64,000 nt of DNA from Streptomyces sp. NBC_01788 (GTDB lineage: Bacteria > Actinomycetota > Actinomycetes > Streptomycetales > Streptomycetaceae). The stretch covers positions 2,604,001 through 2,668,000 of the forward strand of contig NZ_CP109090.1 in NCBI RefSeq assembly GCF_035917575.1, written 5' to 3'. The stretch's first letter is position 1. Each line of letters opens with the position of its first letter. This document shows, piece after piece, positions 8,792 through 19,437 of this stretch. Position numbers and translations under genes: made by a program. The notes beneath the pieces are model-generated. The model was not told the DNA's origin, made no database searches, and worked only from the letters and a program-made list of their open reading frames with translations.

Positions 8792-9204
8792 GGGTTGCCT
8801 CCTGATGATGTTGCGATTTAGGTCTTCAGCCACGCGCATGCGCGAAGCATTGGCCGTAGTCCACACGGGCGGGCCGGATCGCGCAAGTACCCGGCGGTTC
8901 AGACCGCCGAAACGGTGACGATCCCGGCTGTGTCGCCGCAACTTCTGACACGGTATCGCGATCAGCGGTGACACACACCACACCGTTCTGTCCGGTTCGC
9001 GTGTTCGGGAGCACACCTCCGGGCAGGGGTTGCCGGAGAGAGCCGTCGGTTACCCCGCGGTAGAGATGACGTGCGGCTCGTGCGAGGTACACGATGGGGA
9101 ACGGCGCAGACACAGTCAGACAAACCTACAGGAACACAGGAAACCAGCAGAACGAACCCAGATTCGCCGCAGACATGTCAGCCCTCTGACAGGTAAGGAA
9201 CAGC
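8792..9204. other. 413-bp divergent regulatory region between DUF3052 and aceE
   Basis: No credible gene. It must hold both divergent promoters. An inverted repeat CGGCGGT-TCAG-ACCGCCG lies at 8891-8908, and a second dyad next to the aceE start is listed separately. I did not find a confident -35/-10 pair. Confidence 0.6.
9176..9191 (+). promoter_or_regulatory. dyad immediately upstream of the aceE ribosome site
   Basis: TGTCAG-CCCT-CTGACA: six-base arms with a four-base loop. It ends five bases before the AAGGAA ribosome site and 14 bases before the GTG start. It could be an operator or an mRNA hairpin controlling translation; the sequence cannot tell which. Confidence 0.4.
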
Positions 9205-11952
<2,748 letters not shown>

Positions 11953-11970
11953 GGAGACGCTCCTGAAGCC

Positions 11971-12009
11971 GCAAGAGGGCGGCGGACCATCGGTCCGCCG
12001 CCCTCTTGC
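11971..12009. terminator. aceE terminator
   Basis: Perfect 18-bp inverted repeat (GCAAGAGGGCGGCGGACC at 11971-11988 and its complement at 11992-12009) around a three-base loop. It starts 18 bp after the aceE stop, between convergent genes, so may act in both directions. Confidence 0.9.
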
Positions 12010-12034
12010 CCGGTGCCAGAACTCTTGTCCGGTG

Positions 12035-12382
12035 TCAGAACAGGCCGCTGCCCGGCGTTGCCGCTCCGGCCAGCCAGACGACGGCCAGGAGGGTGTCGAT
12101 GGCGCCCAGGACCACGGCGACCAGGGCCGGGAGCGAGCGGTCGCCCGCCCAGGTGCGGCCCATTGCGAGCCATCCGCAGACGACCGCCGCCGGGCCGAGG
12201 ACGATCCCCAGCGCGAAGAAACCGGCGACCGCGCAGATGGTCCCGATGATCCCGAGTGTCGCGCGGTCCGGCCTTCCCCCAAGCTCTCGGCTTCGCTTGA
12301 GCAGGGGGGACCCCCATCGCTGCCCCGTCCGGCCGCGTGAACGGGGGTACCCGCGCGTTCCGCCTCCGAAGCCCGCCATCAT
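12035..12382 (-). CDS. small DUF4190-like membrane protein containing a repeat-derived segment
   Basis: 115 residues from ATG at 12382 (MMAGFGGG), with GGGAG upstream. The C-terminal two-thirds (ATLGIIGTICAVAGFFALGIVLGPAAVVCGWLAMGR, then SLPALVAVVLGAIDTLLAVVWLAG) form three to four membrane helices as in DUF4190. Between the N-terminal Gly/Arg-rich stretch and the first helix lies GSPLLKRSRELGG, encoded by what I recognise as a dispersed Streptomyces palindromic repeat (12270-12317). This region is therefore probably not ancestral. Function unknown. Confidence 0.72.
   Translation of the reverse strand: MMAGFGGGTRGYPRSRGRTGQRWGSPLLKRSRELGGRPDRATLGIIGTICAVAGFFALGIVLGPAAVVCGWLAMGRTWAGDRSLPALVAVVLGAIDTLLAVVWLAGAATPGSGLF
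12270..12317. repeat. dispersed palindromic repeat inserted in a coding region
   Basis: The run of C (CTTCCCCCAAGCTCTCGG), a CTTCGCTTGAG centre, and AGGGGGGACCCCC resembles a short repeat I know from many Streptomyces intergenic regions. Here it lies in frame inside the DUF4190-like gene. I see no second copy in this window. Confidence 0.5.
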
Positions 12383-12569
12383 CAACTCCCTTGGAAATCT
12401 GTCGAGTTGGAGTTCCTCTGAGTTTCGTAGGTGCGGGTACCCCGGTTCCGGCCGCCGAAGCCGCCCGCGCGCTGCCCCCTCCGGCAGCGCGCGCCGGCCG
12501 CTTCCCCCCATCCCCTGCGGAGGACTTGACCCACTGTCACCCGCGGTATGCACCGGAGGCGAGGGATCT

Positions 12570-12604
12570 TCGGCGGAGTCACCCTGACGGGCGAACTCCG
12601 CCGA
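12570..12604. terminator. terminator of the MFS gene
   Basis: TCGGCGGAGT at 12570-12579 pairs perfectly with ACTCCGCCGA at 12595-12604 across a 15-base loop, 13 bp beyond the MFS stop codon. Confidence 0.55.
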
Positions 12605-12616
12605 TTTGGGGCGCCG

Positions 12617-14236
12617 TCAGATGTGGCCGACGCCCGCGCCCGCCTCCGCGTTCTCCCCGCGCTTGGTGAACAGAGCCACCAGGACGGCCACGGCCGCGAT
12701 CCCGGCGGCCACGAGGGAGGCGAGGCTCATCCCGGAGATGAACGTCTCGTGCGCGACGGAGGTGATCTTCGTGGCGATCGCCTCGGGCGTACCCTCCGGC
12801 ACCGGCGCCGCGCCGAACTGGACCGCCTCGGAGGCCTGGTCGAGCTGGGTGTGGGTGAGCGGCGGGAGCCCCGCGTCCTTCCAGTTGCCGGCCAGGTCGC
12901 TGTTGACCTTGGAGGCCATCACCGCGCCCAGCACGGCCGTGCCGAGGCTGCCGCCGATCTGCATGGCGGACTGCTGGAGACCGCCGGCCACACCGGACAG
13001 CTCCAGGGGCGCGTTGCCGACGATGACCTCGGTGGCGCCGACCATGACCGGGGCGAGGCCGAGGCCCAGCAGGGCGAACCAGAGCGACATGGTGAGGCCG
13101 CTCGTGCCCGTCTCAAGCGTGGACATGCCGTACATGGCGAGCGCGGTGGCCGCCATGCCGCCCGCCAGCGGAATGCGCGGGCCCACCTTGGTGATCATGA
13201 ATCCCGCGAGCGGGGAGCCGACGATCATCATGCCGGTGAGCGGGAGGAGGTGCGTGCCCGCCTCGATCGGGCTCATCCCATGGACGTTCTGGAGGTAGAA
13301 GGTCACGAAGAACAGGCCGCCCATGAACGCGATGGCCATCAGCACCATGAGCACCACGCCCGCGGACAGCGGGACCGAGCGGAACAGCGCCAGCGGGATC
13401 AGCGGCTCCTTCACCCTGGTCTCCCAGAAGGCGAAGGCGGCGAAGCCGAGCACGGACGCGGCGATGAACGTCCACGTCGTGCCGTCGCCCCAGCCCCAGG
13501 CCGGAGCCTTGATCAGGGCCCACACCAGGCAGAACATCGCTCCGGAGAGCAGGACGATGCCGAGGATGTCGAAGGAGCGCGGCGCGTTCTCGGCGCGGTG
13601 GTCGAGCAGGATCAGCAGGCCCAGGACCAGGGCGAGAACGCCGACGGGCACGTTGATGAAGAACACCGACTGCCAGTTGACGTGCTCGACGAGCACACCG
13701 CCGAGGATCGGGCCGCCTGCGGTGGAGGCACCGATGACCATGCCCCAGATGCCGATGGCCATGTTGAGCTTCTCGGCCGGGAAGGTGGCCCGCAGCAGGC
13801 CGAGCGCGGCCGGCATCAGCAGCGCGCCGAACAGGCCCTGGAAGACCCGGAAGATGATGACCATGGCGATGGTGTCCGACAGGCCGATGGCGCCCGAGGC
13901 GGCGGCGAAGCCGGTCACACCGATGAGGAAGGTCTGCCGGTGCCCGAAGCGGTCACCGAGCTTGCCCGCGGTGATCAGGGAGACCGCGAGGGCGAGGAAG
14001 TAGGCGTTGGTGATCCACTGCACATCGGCGAGGGTTGCGTGCAGCTCCCTGCCGATCACGGGGTTGGCGATGGCCACGATGGTGCCGTCGAGGGCCACCA
14101 TCATGACCCCTACGGCGACGGTGATCAGGGTGACCCACGGGTGCCCGCGCAGCCCCTTCGCGGGCATGGGGTCCGGCAGGCCCGCGGAGGCGCCGTCCCC
14201 CGGCCCCGTCGTGTCGATGGTGGTCTGACTAGTCAT
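12617..14236 (-). CDS. DHA2-family (EmrB/QacA-like) MFS drug exporter
   Basis: 539 residues from ATG at 14236 (MTSQTTIDTTG), with about 14 hydrophobic segments. DHA2 marks: VALDGTIVAIANPVIGRELHATLADVQWITNAYFLALA in the first helices, GKLGDRFGHRQTFLIG as the loop 2-3 signature (G-x-L-x-D-R-x-G-R-type), and the motif C-like IGASTAGGPILGGVL in helix 5. It expels drugs by proton antiport at the cytoplasmic membrane. It diverges from a TetR gene, its likely repressor. A TAGCCT -10 lies seven bases before the ATG, so the mRNA is probably leaderless, with an operator dyad inside the promoter spacer. Confidence 0.93.
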   Translation of the reverse strand: MTSQTTIDTTGPGDGASAGLPDPMPAKGLRGHPWVTLITVAVGVMMVALDGTIVAIANPVIGRELHATLADVQWITNAYFLALAVSLITAGKLGDRFGHRQTFLIGVTGFAAASGAIGLSDTIAMVIIFRVFQGLFGALLMPAALGLLRATFPAEKLNMAIGIWGMVIGASTAGGPILGGVLVEHVNWQSVFFINVPVGVLALVLGLLILLDHRAENAPRSFDILGIVLLSGAMFCLVWALIKAPAWGWGDGTTWTFIAASVLGFAAFAFWETRVKEPLIPLALFRSVPLSAGVVLMVLMAIAFMGGLFFVTFYLQNVHGMSPIEAGTHLLPLTGMMIVGSPLAGFMITKVGPRIPLAGGMAATALAMYGMSTLETGTSGLTMSLWFALLGLGLAPVMVGATEVIVGNAPLELSGVAGGLQQSAMQIGGSLGTAVLGAVMASKVNSDLAGNWKDAGLPPLTHTQLDQASEAVQFGAAPVPEGTPEAIATKITSVAHETFISGMSLASLVAAGIAAVAVLVALFTKRGENAEAGAGVGHI

Positions 14237-14243
14237 ACATTCG

Positions 14244-14273
14244 AGGCTAATGACAGTCACTGACAAACGACAA
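14244..14273 (-). promoter_or_regulatory. MFS promoter with embedded TetR-type operator
   Basis: Minus strand: -35 TTGTCG (14268-14273), 18-bp spacer, -10 TAGCCT (14244-14249), then seven bases to the ATG. The near-perfect dyad TGACAGT-C-ACTGACA fills 14251-14265, within the spacer. This is the expected place for a repressor site. Confidence 0.65.
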
Positions 14274-14294
14274 ACCAATTCACAAGTCGGTAAC

Positions 14295-14316
14295 TGACGT
14301 GTCACTCCCCTATAGT
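14295..14316 (+). promoter_or_regulatory. TetR-gene -10 box and second operator half
   Basis: TATAGT at 14311-14316 is a good -10, about 60 bp before the TetR start. Just upstream, TGAC-GT-GTCA (14295-14304) echoes the TGAC/GTCA arms of the dyad at 14251-14265, suggesting autoregulation. No clear -35 is seen. Confidence 0.45.
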
Positions 14317-14378
14317 CTGATCAGGGGAAACGGTTCGCGTTCGGGGAAGCGGTGCGGGAAAGAGGTCCGGAGAGGTCC

Positions 14379-15071
14379 ATGGAGACGGCGGGGACCGCCG
14401 GGACGGCGCCACGGACGCTGTCACGGACGGCGGCACGGCCGGGACTGCGCGAACGCAAGAAGCGGCGCACCCGCGACGCACTGCTGCGGGCGGCGCTGGA
14501 ACTGTTCACCACCCAGGGGTACGACCGGACGACGGTCGACGAGATCGCCGAGGCCGTCGACGTCTCCCAGCGCACCTTCTTCCGCTACTTCCCGGGCAAG
14601 GAGGAGGCCGCCTTCGCCGTGCAGGAGATGGTGGAGGCGCACTTCGTCGACTCGCTGCGCGCCCGCCCGCCCGGGGAGGCTCCACTGGAGGCGTTGCGCC
14701 GGAGCCTGCTGGAGGGCTGGGACACGATCAGCGACGCCGTGGGGAGCGTCGTGCCCGTGGAGCTGTATCTGCGCATGTTCCGGGTGATCGAGTCGACGCC
14801 GGCCCTGCTCGCCGAGCATCTGCGGCGCTCGGCGGAGACCGAGGAGCAGATCGCGCGGCTGCTCGCCGAGCGCGAGGGCCTCGACGTGGACACCGACCCG
14901 CGGCCGCGACTGGCGGTGGCCGTGTTCGGCGCGGTGATGCGCGTGACGAGCTGCCAGTGGAGCACGCGTGAAAACGCCGGCGCGGAGGCCCTGCGCGAAC
15001 TCACCGCCGCGTACCTCGATCAGGTGGGACCCGCGCTCACCGGGAACTGGCGTACGAGCCCGCAGCGTTGA
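14379..15071 (+). CDS. TetR family transcriptional regulator
   Basis: 230 residues from ATG at 14379, chosen for GGAGAGG immediately upstream; a GTG at 14352 is an alternative. The DNA-binding domain is residues 28-75: RKKRRTRDALLRAALELFTTQGYDRTTVDEIAEAVDVSQRTFFRYFPGKEEA, with the helix-turn-helix in DEIAEAVDVSQRTFFRYF. The C-terminal ligand domain is divergent. It is divergently placed to the DHA2 exporter and almost certainly its repressor, binding the TGAC...GTCA dyads between them. Confidence 0.92.
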   Translation: METAGTAGTAPRTLSRTAARPGLRERKKRRTRDALLRAALELFTTQGYDRTTVDEIAEAVDVSQRTFFRYFPGKEEAAFAVQEMVEAHFVDSLRARPPGEAPLEALRRSLLEGWDTISDAVGSVVPVELYLRMFRVIESTPALLAEHLRRSAETEEQIARLLAEREGLDVDTDPRPRLAVAVFGAVMRVTSCQWSTRENAGAEALRELTAAYLDQVGPALTGNWRTSPQR

Positions 15072-15183
15072 GCCGGCACATTCCGCCGACTTGAACTGCC
15101 GTACGCCCGCCGGACCTTGGACACGCTCACCGGCTGAGGTCACCGTCACACCGCTCGAAACGTGATACCTGTCACTCGGTTAA

Positions 15184-15210
15184 CGCGAGACCGTCTCGTT
15201 CTCCTAGTGT
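15184..15210 (+). promoter_or_regulatory. promoter/dyad before the DUF1023 gene
   Basis: TAGTGT at 15205-15210 is a -10-like hexamer nine bases before the GTG at 15220, so the leader would be two or three bases at most. A dyad CGAGAC-C-GTCTCG (15186-15198) lies in the presumed spacer. Confidence 0.4.
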
Positions 15211-15219
15211 GTCCTTCCA

Positions 15220-16437
15220 GTGACTTCCTTCGACGCCTCCCCACAACTCAACGTCTGGCGCGCACTGCTCGCGCTGGCCGTGGTCTTCGTGATGCTGGCC
15301 ACCACCGGCTGGACCGCGGTGCGCGGCCATCGCGGGACCACCGCCCTCCAGACGTCGCTGACCGCCTGGGACCACGGCCACCTGCACGGGCACCGACTGC
15401 CGGACGCGGACGCCTCCCCCGATCTGCTGCGGCGCTTCTTCGACTCGCTCGGCGCACAGGACCGCGCCCGGCTCGCCCGTCGCTATCCGCTCGCGGTCGG
15501 CAACATGGACGGCGCCCCGGTCGGGCTGCGCTACCAGGCCAACCGCATCGCGCTGCGCCAGGCGCGCAGAACCGAGCAGGCCCGCACGCACGACAGCCGG
15601 CTCTCGCCGGCCGGGCAGCAGGACGCGGGCCGCCGCATGCAGCGCTACACCTCGCTGATGGCGAAGGACCGGCAGATCCTGGCCTTCGACCCCGAGGGCT
15701 CGGGCCGGGTCGCCGAGGTCTTCGGCGACCTGCGCAGGGCCGAACGGGTCTCCGTCGTCGTTCCCGGCGTCGACACCGACCTGATCACCTTCCGGAAGAC
15801 CTACCGCCCGTACTCGGCGCCGTACGGCATGGCGAAGTCGCTGTACGCGGCGGAGCGCGAGGCGGACCCGTCGACCCGTACGGCCGTGATCGCCTGGGCC
15901 GACTACACCTCGCCGAGCGGGCTCGGGGTGGACGCGGCCACGGCGATGCGTGCCACAGAGGGCGCGGTGCGGCTGAACAAGCTGCTGCGGGGGCTGCCCG
16001 GCGACTCCTCCGTCTCGCTGTTCTGCCACAGCTACGGGTCGGTGGTGTGCGGCGTGGCCGCGCGTGCCCTGCCGCGGCGGGTCTCCGACATAGCGGTGGC
16101 CGCCAGCCCGGGCATGCGCGTGCAGAGCACCTCCCACCTGCACACCTCCGCCCGGGTGTGGGCGATGCGGGACGCCACCGACTGGATCCAGGACGTGCCC
16201 TACCTCGAACTCGGCGGCCTCGGCCACGGCGCCGACCCGGTCTCCCCGGCGTTCGGGGCACGGGTTCTCTCGGCACAGGGCGCCAAGGGCCACGCCGGCT
16301 ACTTCGAGCCGGGCACCGACAGCCTGGCCAACTTCGCCGAGATCGGGGTCGGCGCGTACGGCTCGGTGCGGTGCGCACATGACGACGACGGATGCCGGGC
16401 GGATTTGTCCGGTGCGACTCCGGCCGGACGCGCGTAG
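15220..16437 (+). CDS. alpha/beta hydrolase (DUF1023), membrane-anchored or secreted
   Basis: 405 residues from GTG at 15220. Residues 13-35 (WRALLALAVVFVMLATTGW) are one membrane or signal segment, then an extracytoplasmic domain. The nucleophile elbow is CHSYGSVVCG with Ser271; ISPGMRVQS-like AASPGMRVQS and the C-terminal GHAGYFEPGTDSLANFAEI (His near the end) complete a likely Ser-Asp-His triad, typical of DUF1023 proteins. Substrate unknown; an esterase or lipase on the outer face is the simplest reading. Confidence 0.83.
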   Translation: MTSFDASPQLNVWRALLALAVVFVMLATTGWTAVRGHRGTTALQTSLTAWDHGHLHGHRLPDADASPDLLRRFFDSLGAQDRARLARRYPLAVGNMDGAPVGLRYQANRIALRQARRTEQARTHDSRLSPAGQQDAGRRMQRYTSLMAKDRQILAFDPEGSGRVAEVFGDLRRAERVSVVVPGVDTDLITFRKTYRPYSAPYGMAKSLYAAEREADPSTRTAVIAWADYTSPSGLGVDAATAMRATEGAVRLNKLLRGLPGDSSVSLFCHSYGSVVCGVAARALPRRVSDIAVAASPGMRVQSTSHLHTSARVWAMRDATDWIQDVPYLELGGLGHGADPVSPAFGARVLSAQGAKGHAGYFEPGTDSLANFAEIGVGAYGSVRCAHDDDGCRADLSGATPAGRA

Positions 16438-16503
16438 AGACAGCAGGAACTGCGGTCCGCCCGGGGAGGGACGAAGGAGCCCCGGCCCCCTACGATGAGC
16501 CGC

Positions 16504-17358
16504 ATGGGTGATGTACTGGCCGGATTTCATGCTGCCTGGGAGTTCGAGTCCGATTCCGTGCTCATCCGCTACGAACGGGGGATTCGAACACCCAAGCTCT
16601 TCCAGGTCCTCGGAACCCGCAGGATCCCGCTGGCGGCCCTCGCGGGCGTGACGCTCGGCGCGGGGCGCCGCGGCACCGTGGTCCTGCGTGCCGAGCCCAG
16701 ACCGGGCGCCGACCCGCTGATGGACGCGGCCGACGGGCAGCTCAAGGAGAGCTGCGACCCGTACCGCCTGGTGCTGCCCGCCGAGCAGGAGACGCCGGCC
16801 GAGCGCTACGCCGAGCGACTGCGCGCCCGACTCTTCGCGAGCGGACCGGCCGACCGCCACCTGGTGGCGGCACCGGAGGCCCCGCTCCAGTTCAAGGCGT
16901 ACGACGGGAAGGCGTCCTTCGACGGTACGGCGGTGCGGTTCCGGTGGTCCCGGACGGGAGCCTCCTCGGCCAAGTGGAAGGCCGGGGACCAGAGCTTCCC
17001 CGTCGCCGACATGGGCGGGGTGGAGTGGCGCTCGCCCGAGGCCTTCGAGGGACATCTGCGGCTGCTGCCGCGCGATCCGGGCGCCGCCGCACCGCTGTCG
17101 CAGCCGGACCAGGATCCGGCCTCGGTGGTGTTCGGGCTCGGATACGGGCCGGTGCACGAGTCACTGCCGTTCGCCGCTGCCGTCCTGGCGGCGGTGCGGG
17201 AGAGGGGTCCGGCGACGCCGGTACCGGTGCCGGCCCCGCACCGCGACCCGGCCGGCATCGCGGAACGGATCCGCCACCTCGGGGAGCTGCATCGGGCGGG
17301 GCTGGTCACCGACGAGGAGTTCTCGCTGAAGAAGGCGGAACTCCTCTCCGAGCTGTAG
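16504..17358 (+). CDS. DUF4429/SHOCT-domain protein
   Basis: 284 residues from ATG at 16504 (MGDVLAGFHAAWEFESDSVLIRYERG). I chose this start over ATG 16495 because TACGAT at 16491-16496 lies seven bases upstream, the leaderless pattern seen repeatedly here. There are two similar beta-rich halves (DUF4429; PH-like): 1-125, and 130-230 with LQFKAYDGKASFDGTAVRFRW. A C-terminal SHOCT helix pair follows: IAERIRHLGELHRAGLVTDEEFSLKKAELLSEL. SHOCT domains often assist oligomerisation. Function unknown; cytosolic. Confidence 0.82.
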   Translation: MGDVLAGFHAAWEFESDSVLIRYERGIRTPKLFQVLGTRRIPLAALAGVTLGAGRRGTVVLRAEPRPGADPLMDAADGQLKESCDPYRLVLPAEQETPAERYAERLRARLFASGPADRHLVAAPEAPLQFKAYDGKASFDGTAVRFRWSRTGASSAKWKAGDQSFPVADMGGVEWRSPEAFEGHLRLLPRDPGAAAPLSQPDQDPASVVFGLGYGPVHESLPFAAAVLAAVRERGPATPVPVPAPHRDPAGIAERIRHLGELHRAGLVTDEEFSLKKAELLSEL

Positions 17359-17361
17359 GAG

Positions 17362-17457
17362 TTACCCGAAGCTCACGCCCATGCAGCCGAGACCCTGTAC
17401 CCCGACCTCCGGTCCCTCCTCACCCAGCCGTACGGTCGGGATCCTGCTTTCGGTCAT
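17362..17457 (-). pseudogene. remnant aldo/keto reductase: first 31 codons only
   Basis: ATG at 17457 with a GGAG ribosome site seven bases upstream, then 31 codons (MTESRIPTVRLGEEG ... GVQGLGCMGVSFG) and TAA. The peptide is the N-terminal strand pair of YhdN/AKR13-type aldo/keto reductases (TVxLG..G.xVxxxGLGCMGMS). The catalytic Asp/Tyr/Lys/His are all missing. It ends four bases from the convergent SHOCT gene. MerR regulators like the neighbour at 17530-18003 commonly flank such reductases, so this is probably the deletion scar of the former partner gene. Confidence 0.75.
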
Positions 17458-17529
17458 CGCGTTGTCTCCGTTTCTCAGGAGCGTGCGTCTTCTCAGGAGT
17501 GCGCGGCGTCTCGGGGGCGCTTCCGCCGC

Positions 17530-18003
17530 TCAGTGTCGTCCGGCGTCCGCGTAGAAGCTGATCTTGCGGTCCAGTACCGCCAGCGTGTCGCGGAGTTCGG
17601 CGATCCGGGCCAGGACGTCCCGGCGGGTCGCCTCCAGCAGCGCGCACCGCTCGCCATAGGTGCCCTCGCCCTCGCGCACCAGCTCCGCGTACCGGACCAT
17701 GTCGGCGACCGGCATCCCGGTCAGCCGGAGCTTGCCGACCAGGTCGAGCCAGTCGAGGTCGCTGTTGGTGTACCGGCGCTGGCCGGTGTGCGAGCGGTCG
17801 ACGTGGGGCATCAGGCCGATCCGCTCGTACCAGCGCAGGGTGTGGGCCGTCAGCCCGGTGAAGGCGACGACCTCGCTGATCGTGTATCCGTCCTGCCCGT
17901 CGGGGCGTGGGTGCCGCCGGGGCGGGGCGGAACAGAGGTCGGCGCCGGTGGGGGCTTCCTCCGTCTTCTCGATGGTCACGGCCGTGGTCTGCGTCACCGT
18001 CAT
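17530..18003 (-). CDS. MerR family transcriptional regulator
   Basis: 157 residues from ATG at 18003 (MTVTQTTAVTIEKTEE). The helix-turn-helix is residues 39-75: GYTISEVVAFTGLTAHTLRWYERIGLMPHVDRSHTGQRRYTNSDLDWLDLV. A coiled-coil dimerisation helix follows (GERCALLEATRRDVLARIAELRDTLAVLDRKISFYADA). It has no Cys cluster, so it is not a metal sensor. It belongs to the class next to aldo/keto reductases; the adjacent reductase is a stub. It is probably autoregulated through a 19-bp-spacer promoter, with a leaderless mRNA. Confidence 0.9.
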   Translation of the reverse strand: MTVTQTTAVTIEKTEEAPTGADLCSAPPRRHPRPDGQDGYTISEVVAFTGLTAHTLRWYERIGLMPHVDRSHTGQRRYTNSDLDWLDLVGKLRLTGMPVADMVRYAELVREGEGTYGERCALLEATRRDVLARIAELRDTLAVLDRKISFYADAGRH

Positions 18004-18010
18004 GGCCTCA

Positions 18011-18041
18011 ACGCTATGACCTTCGAGTGCGCTCCAGGCAA
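18011..18041 (-). promoter_or_regulatory. MerR-type promoter with 19-bp spacer and dyad
   Basis: Minus strand: -35 TTGCCT (18036-18041), 19-bp spacer, -10 TAGCGT (18011-18016), then seven bases to the ATG. The overlong spacer carries the GGAGCGCACTC dyad and is the hallmark of MerR-activated promoters. Confidence 0.72.
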
Positions 18042-18109
18042 GCCGGACCCGGCACCGGGGCGGAAAATACGCGCGACGCGGGACGTGCGGGGTCGTTAGC
18101 GTGCCGGTC

Positions 18110-18580
18110 ATGAGTCTCGTACGACGTGCCGAGCCCGAGGACGCCGCGGAAGTACTGCGACTGCGCCAGGTGATGATCGACTCGGTCCACGGCACCGACC
18201 CTTCCACCGACTGGCACGCGATGTCCCTGCCGGTACTGAAGGTCCGGCTCGCCGAGCAGGACGGCGACTTCGCGGCGTTCGTCGTGGATCACCCGGAGCA
18301 GCCGGGGGCACTGGCCTCGCTCGCGGCCGGGACGCTGGAGTACCGGATCGGGCGGGCGGACAATCCGCGCGGGCGGGTCGGATACGTCTTCAGCGTCGCG
18401 ACCGATCCGGACGCCCGGCGCCACGGATACGCGCGCGCGTGCATGGAGTCGCTGCTGGACTGGTTCCGGGAGCGGGGCGCGGCACACGTCGACCTCAACG
18501 CGTCCGCCGAGGCCGCGCCGCTCTACGCCGATCTGGGCTTCGTGCGCAAGCCCGACCCCTCGATGCGGCTGCGCCTGTGA
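18110..18580 (+). CDS. GNAT family N-acetyltransferase
   Basis: 156 residues from ATG at 18110 (MSLVRRAEPEDAAEVLRLRQVM); TAGCGT at 18097-18102 lies seven bases upstream, so leaderless. The GNAT acetyl-CoA motif A is VGYVFSVATDPDARRHGYARACMESLLDWFRERGA (about 87-120), with the R/Q-x-x-G-x-G/A loop as RRHGYA. Motif B is HVDLNASAEAAPLYADLGFVRK. The acceptor substrate is unknown. It starts divergently from the MerR gene. Confidence 0.85.
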   Translation: MSLVRRAEPEDAAEVLRLRQVMIDSVHGTDPSTDWHAMSLPVLKVRLAEQDGDFAAFVVDHPEQPGALASLAAGTLEYRIGRADNPRGRVGYVFSVATDPDARRHGYARACMESLLDWFRERGAAHVDLNASAEAAPLYADLGFVRKPDPSMRLRL

Positions 18581-18599
18581 GCGGCATAGGCTCGACGTC

Positions 18600-19424
18600 A
18601 TGTCGTTGAACTCCCTGGCGCCGATCGAGAACTGGCCGGTCCCCACCGCGGCGGCGGGCGTGGTCCGCGCGGACGGCACGGTCCTGGGCACCCACGGCCC
18701 GACCGCGCGGCCCTTCCCGCTGGCCTCGGTCACCAAGCCGCTGGCGGCCTACGCGGTGCTCGTCGCCTACGAGGAGGGCGCGATCGAGTTGGACGAGCCG
18801 GCCGGCCCGCCCGGCGCGACCGTCCGCCATCTGCTCGCCCACACCTCGGGGCTGGCCTTCGACGAACACCGGGTGATGGCCCCGCCCGGCGAGCGGCGGC
18901 TGTACTCCAACGCGGGCTTCGAGCAGCTCGGCGACCATGTGGCGAAGGTCACGGACATCCCGTTCGCGGAGTACCTGCGCCAGGCGGTCCTGGCCCCGCT
19001 GGGCATGACGCGGACGACCCTGGACGGCTCCCCGGCGAAGGACGCGGTCTCGACGGTCGACGACCTGCTCCTCTTCGCTGCCGAGATACAGGCCCCGCGC
19101 CTGCTGGACCCGCGCACGGTCGCCGAGGCGATGACGGTCCAGTACCCCGGCACCAAGGGCGTCCTGCCGGGCTACGGCCACCAGAACCCCAACGACTGGG
19201 GCCTCGGCTTCGAGATCCGCGACTCCAAGTCCCCCCACTGGACGGGCGCTTCCTCCTCCCCCCGCACCTTCGGCCACTTCGGCCAGTCCGGCACGTTCCT
19301 GTGGACCGACCCCGCCGCGGGCGCGGCCTGCGTCGCCCTGACGGACCGCGCCTTCGGCCCCTGGGCCATCGATGCCTGGCCGCCGTTCACGGACGCGGTC
19401 CTGTCCGAACTGCGCGCCGCCTGA
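18600..19424 (+). CDS. serine hydrolase (beta-lactamase / penicillin-binding class C fold)
   Basis: 274 residues from ATG at 18600; TAGGCT at 18587-18592 lies seven bases before it. It has the class C / esterase catalytic set: Ser43-Val-Thr-Lys46, Tyr102-Ser-Asn, and HFGQSG near the C-terminus in place of KTG. There is no signal peptide, so it is probably a cytosolic esterase or peptidase rather than a true beta-lactamase. It lies 19 bp after the GNAT gene but has its own -10. Confidence 0.85.
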   Translation: MSLNSLAPIENWPVPTAAAGVVRADGTVLGTHGPTARPFPLASVTKPLAAYAVLVAYEEGAIELDEPAGPPGATVRHLLAHTSGLAFDEHRVMAPPGERRLYSNAGFEQLGDHVAKVTDIPFAEYLRQAVLAPLGMTRTTLDGSPAKDAVSTVDDLLLFAAEIQAPRLLDPRTVAEAMTVQYPGTKGVLPGYGHQNPNDWGLGFEIRDSKSPHWTGASSSPRTFGHFGQSGTFLWTDPAAGAACVALTDRAFGPWAIDAWPPFTDAVLSELRAA

Positions 19425-19437
19425 GACCCGGCCGGCC

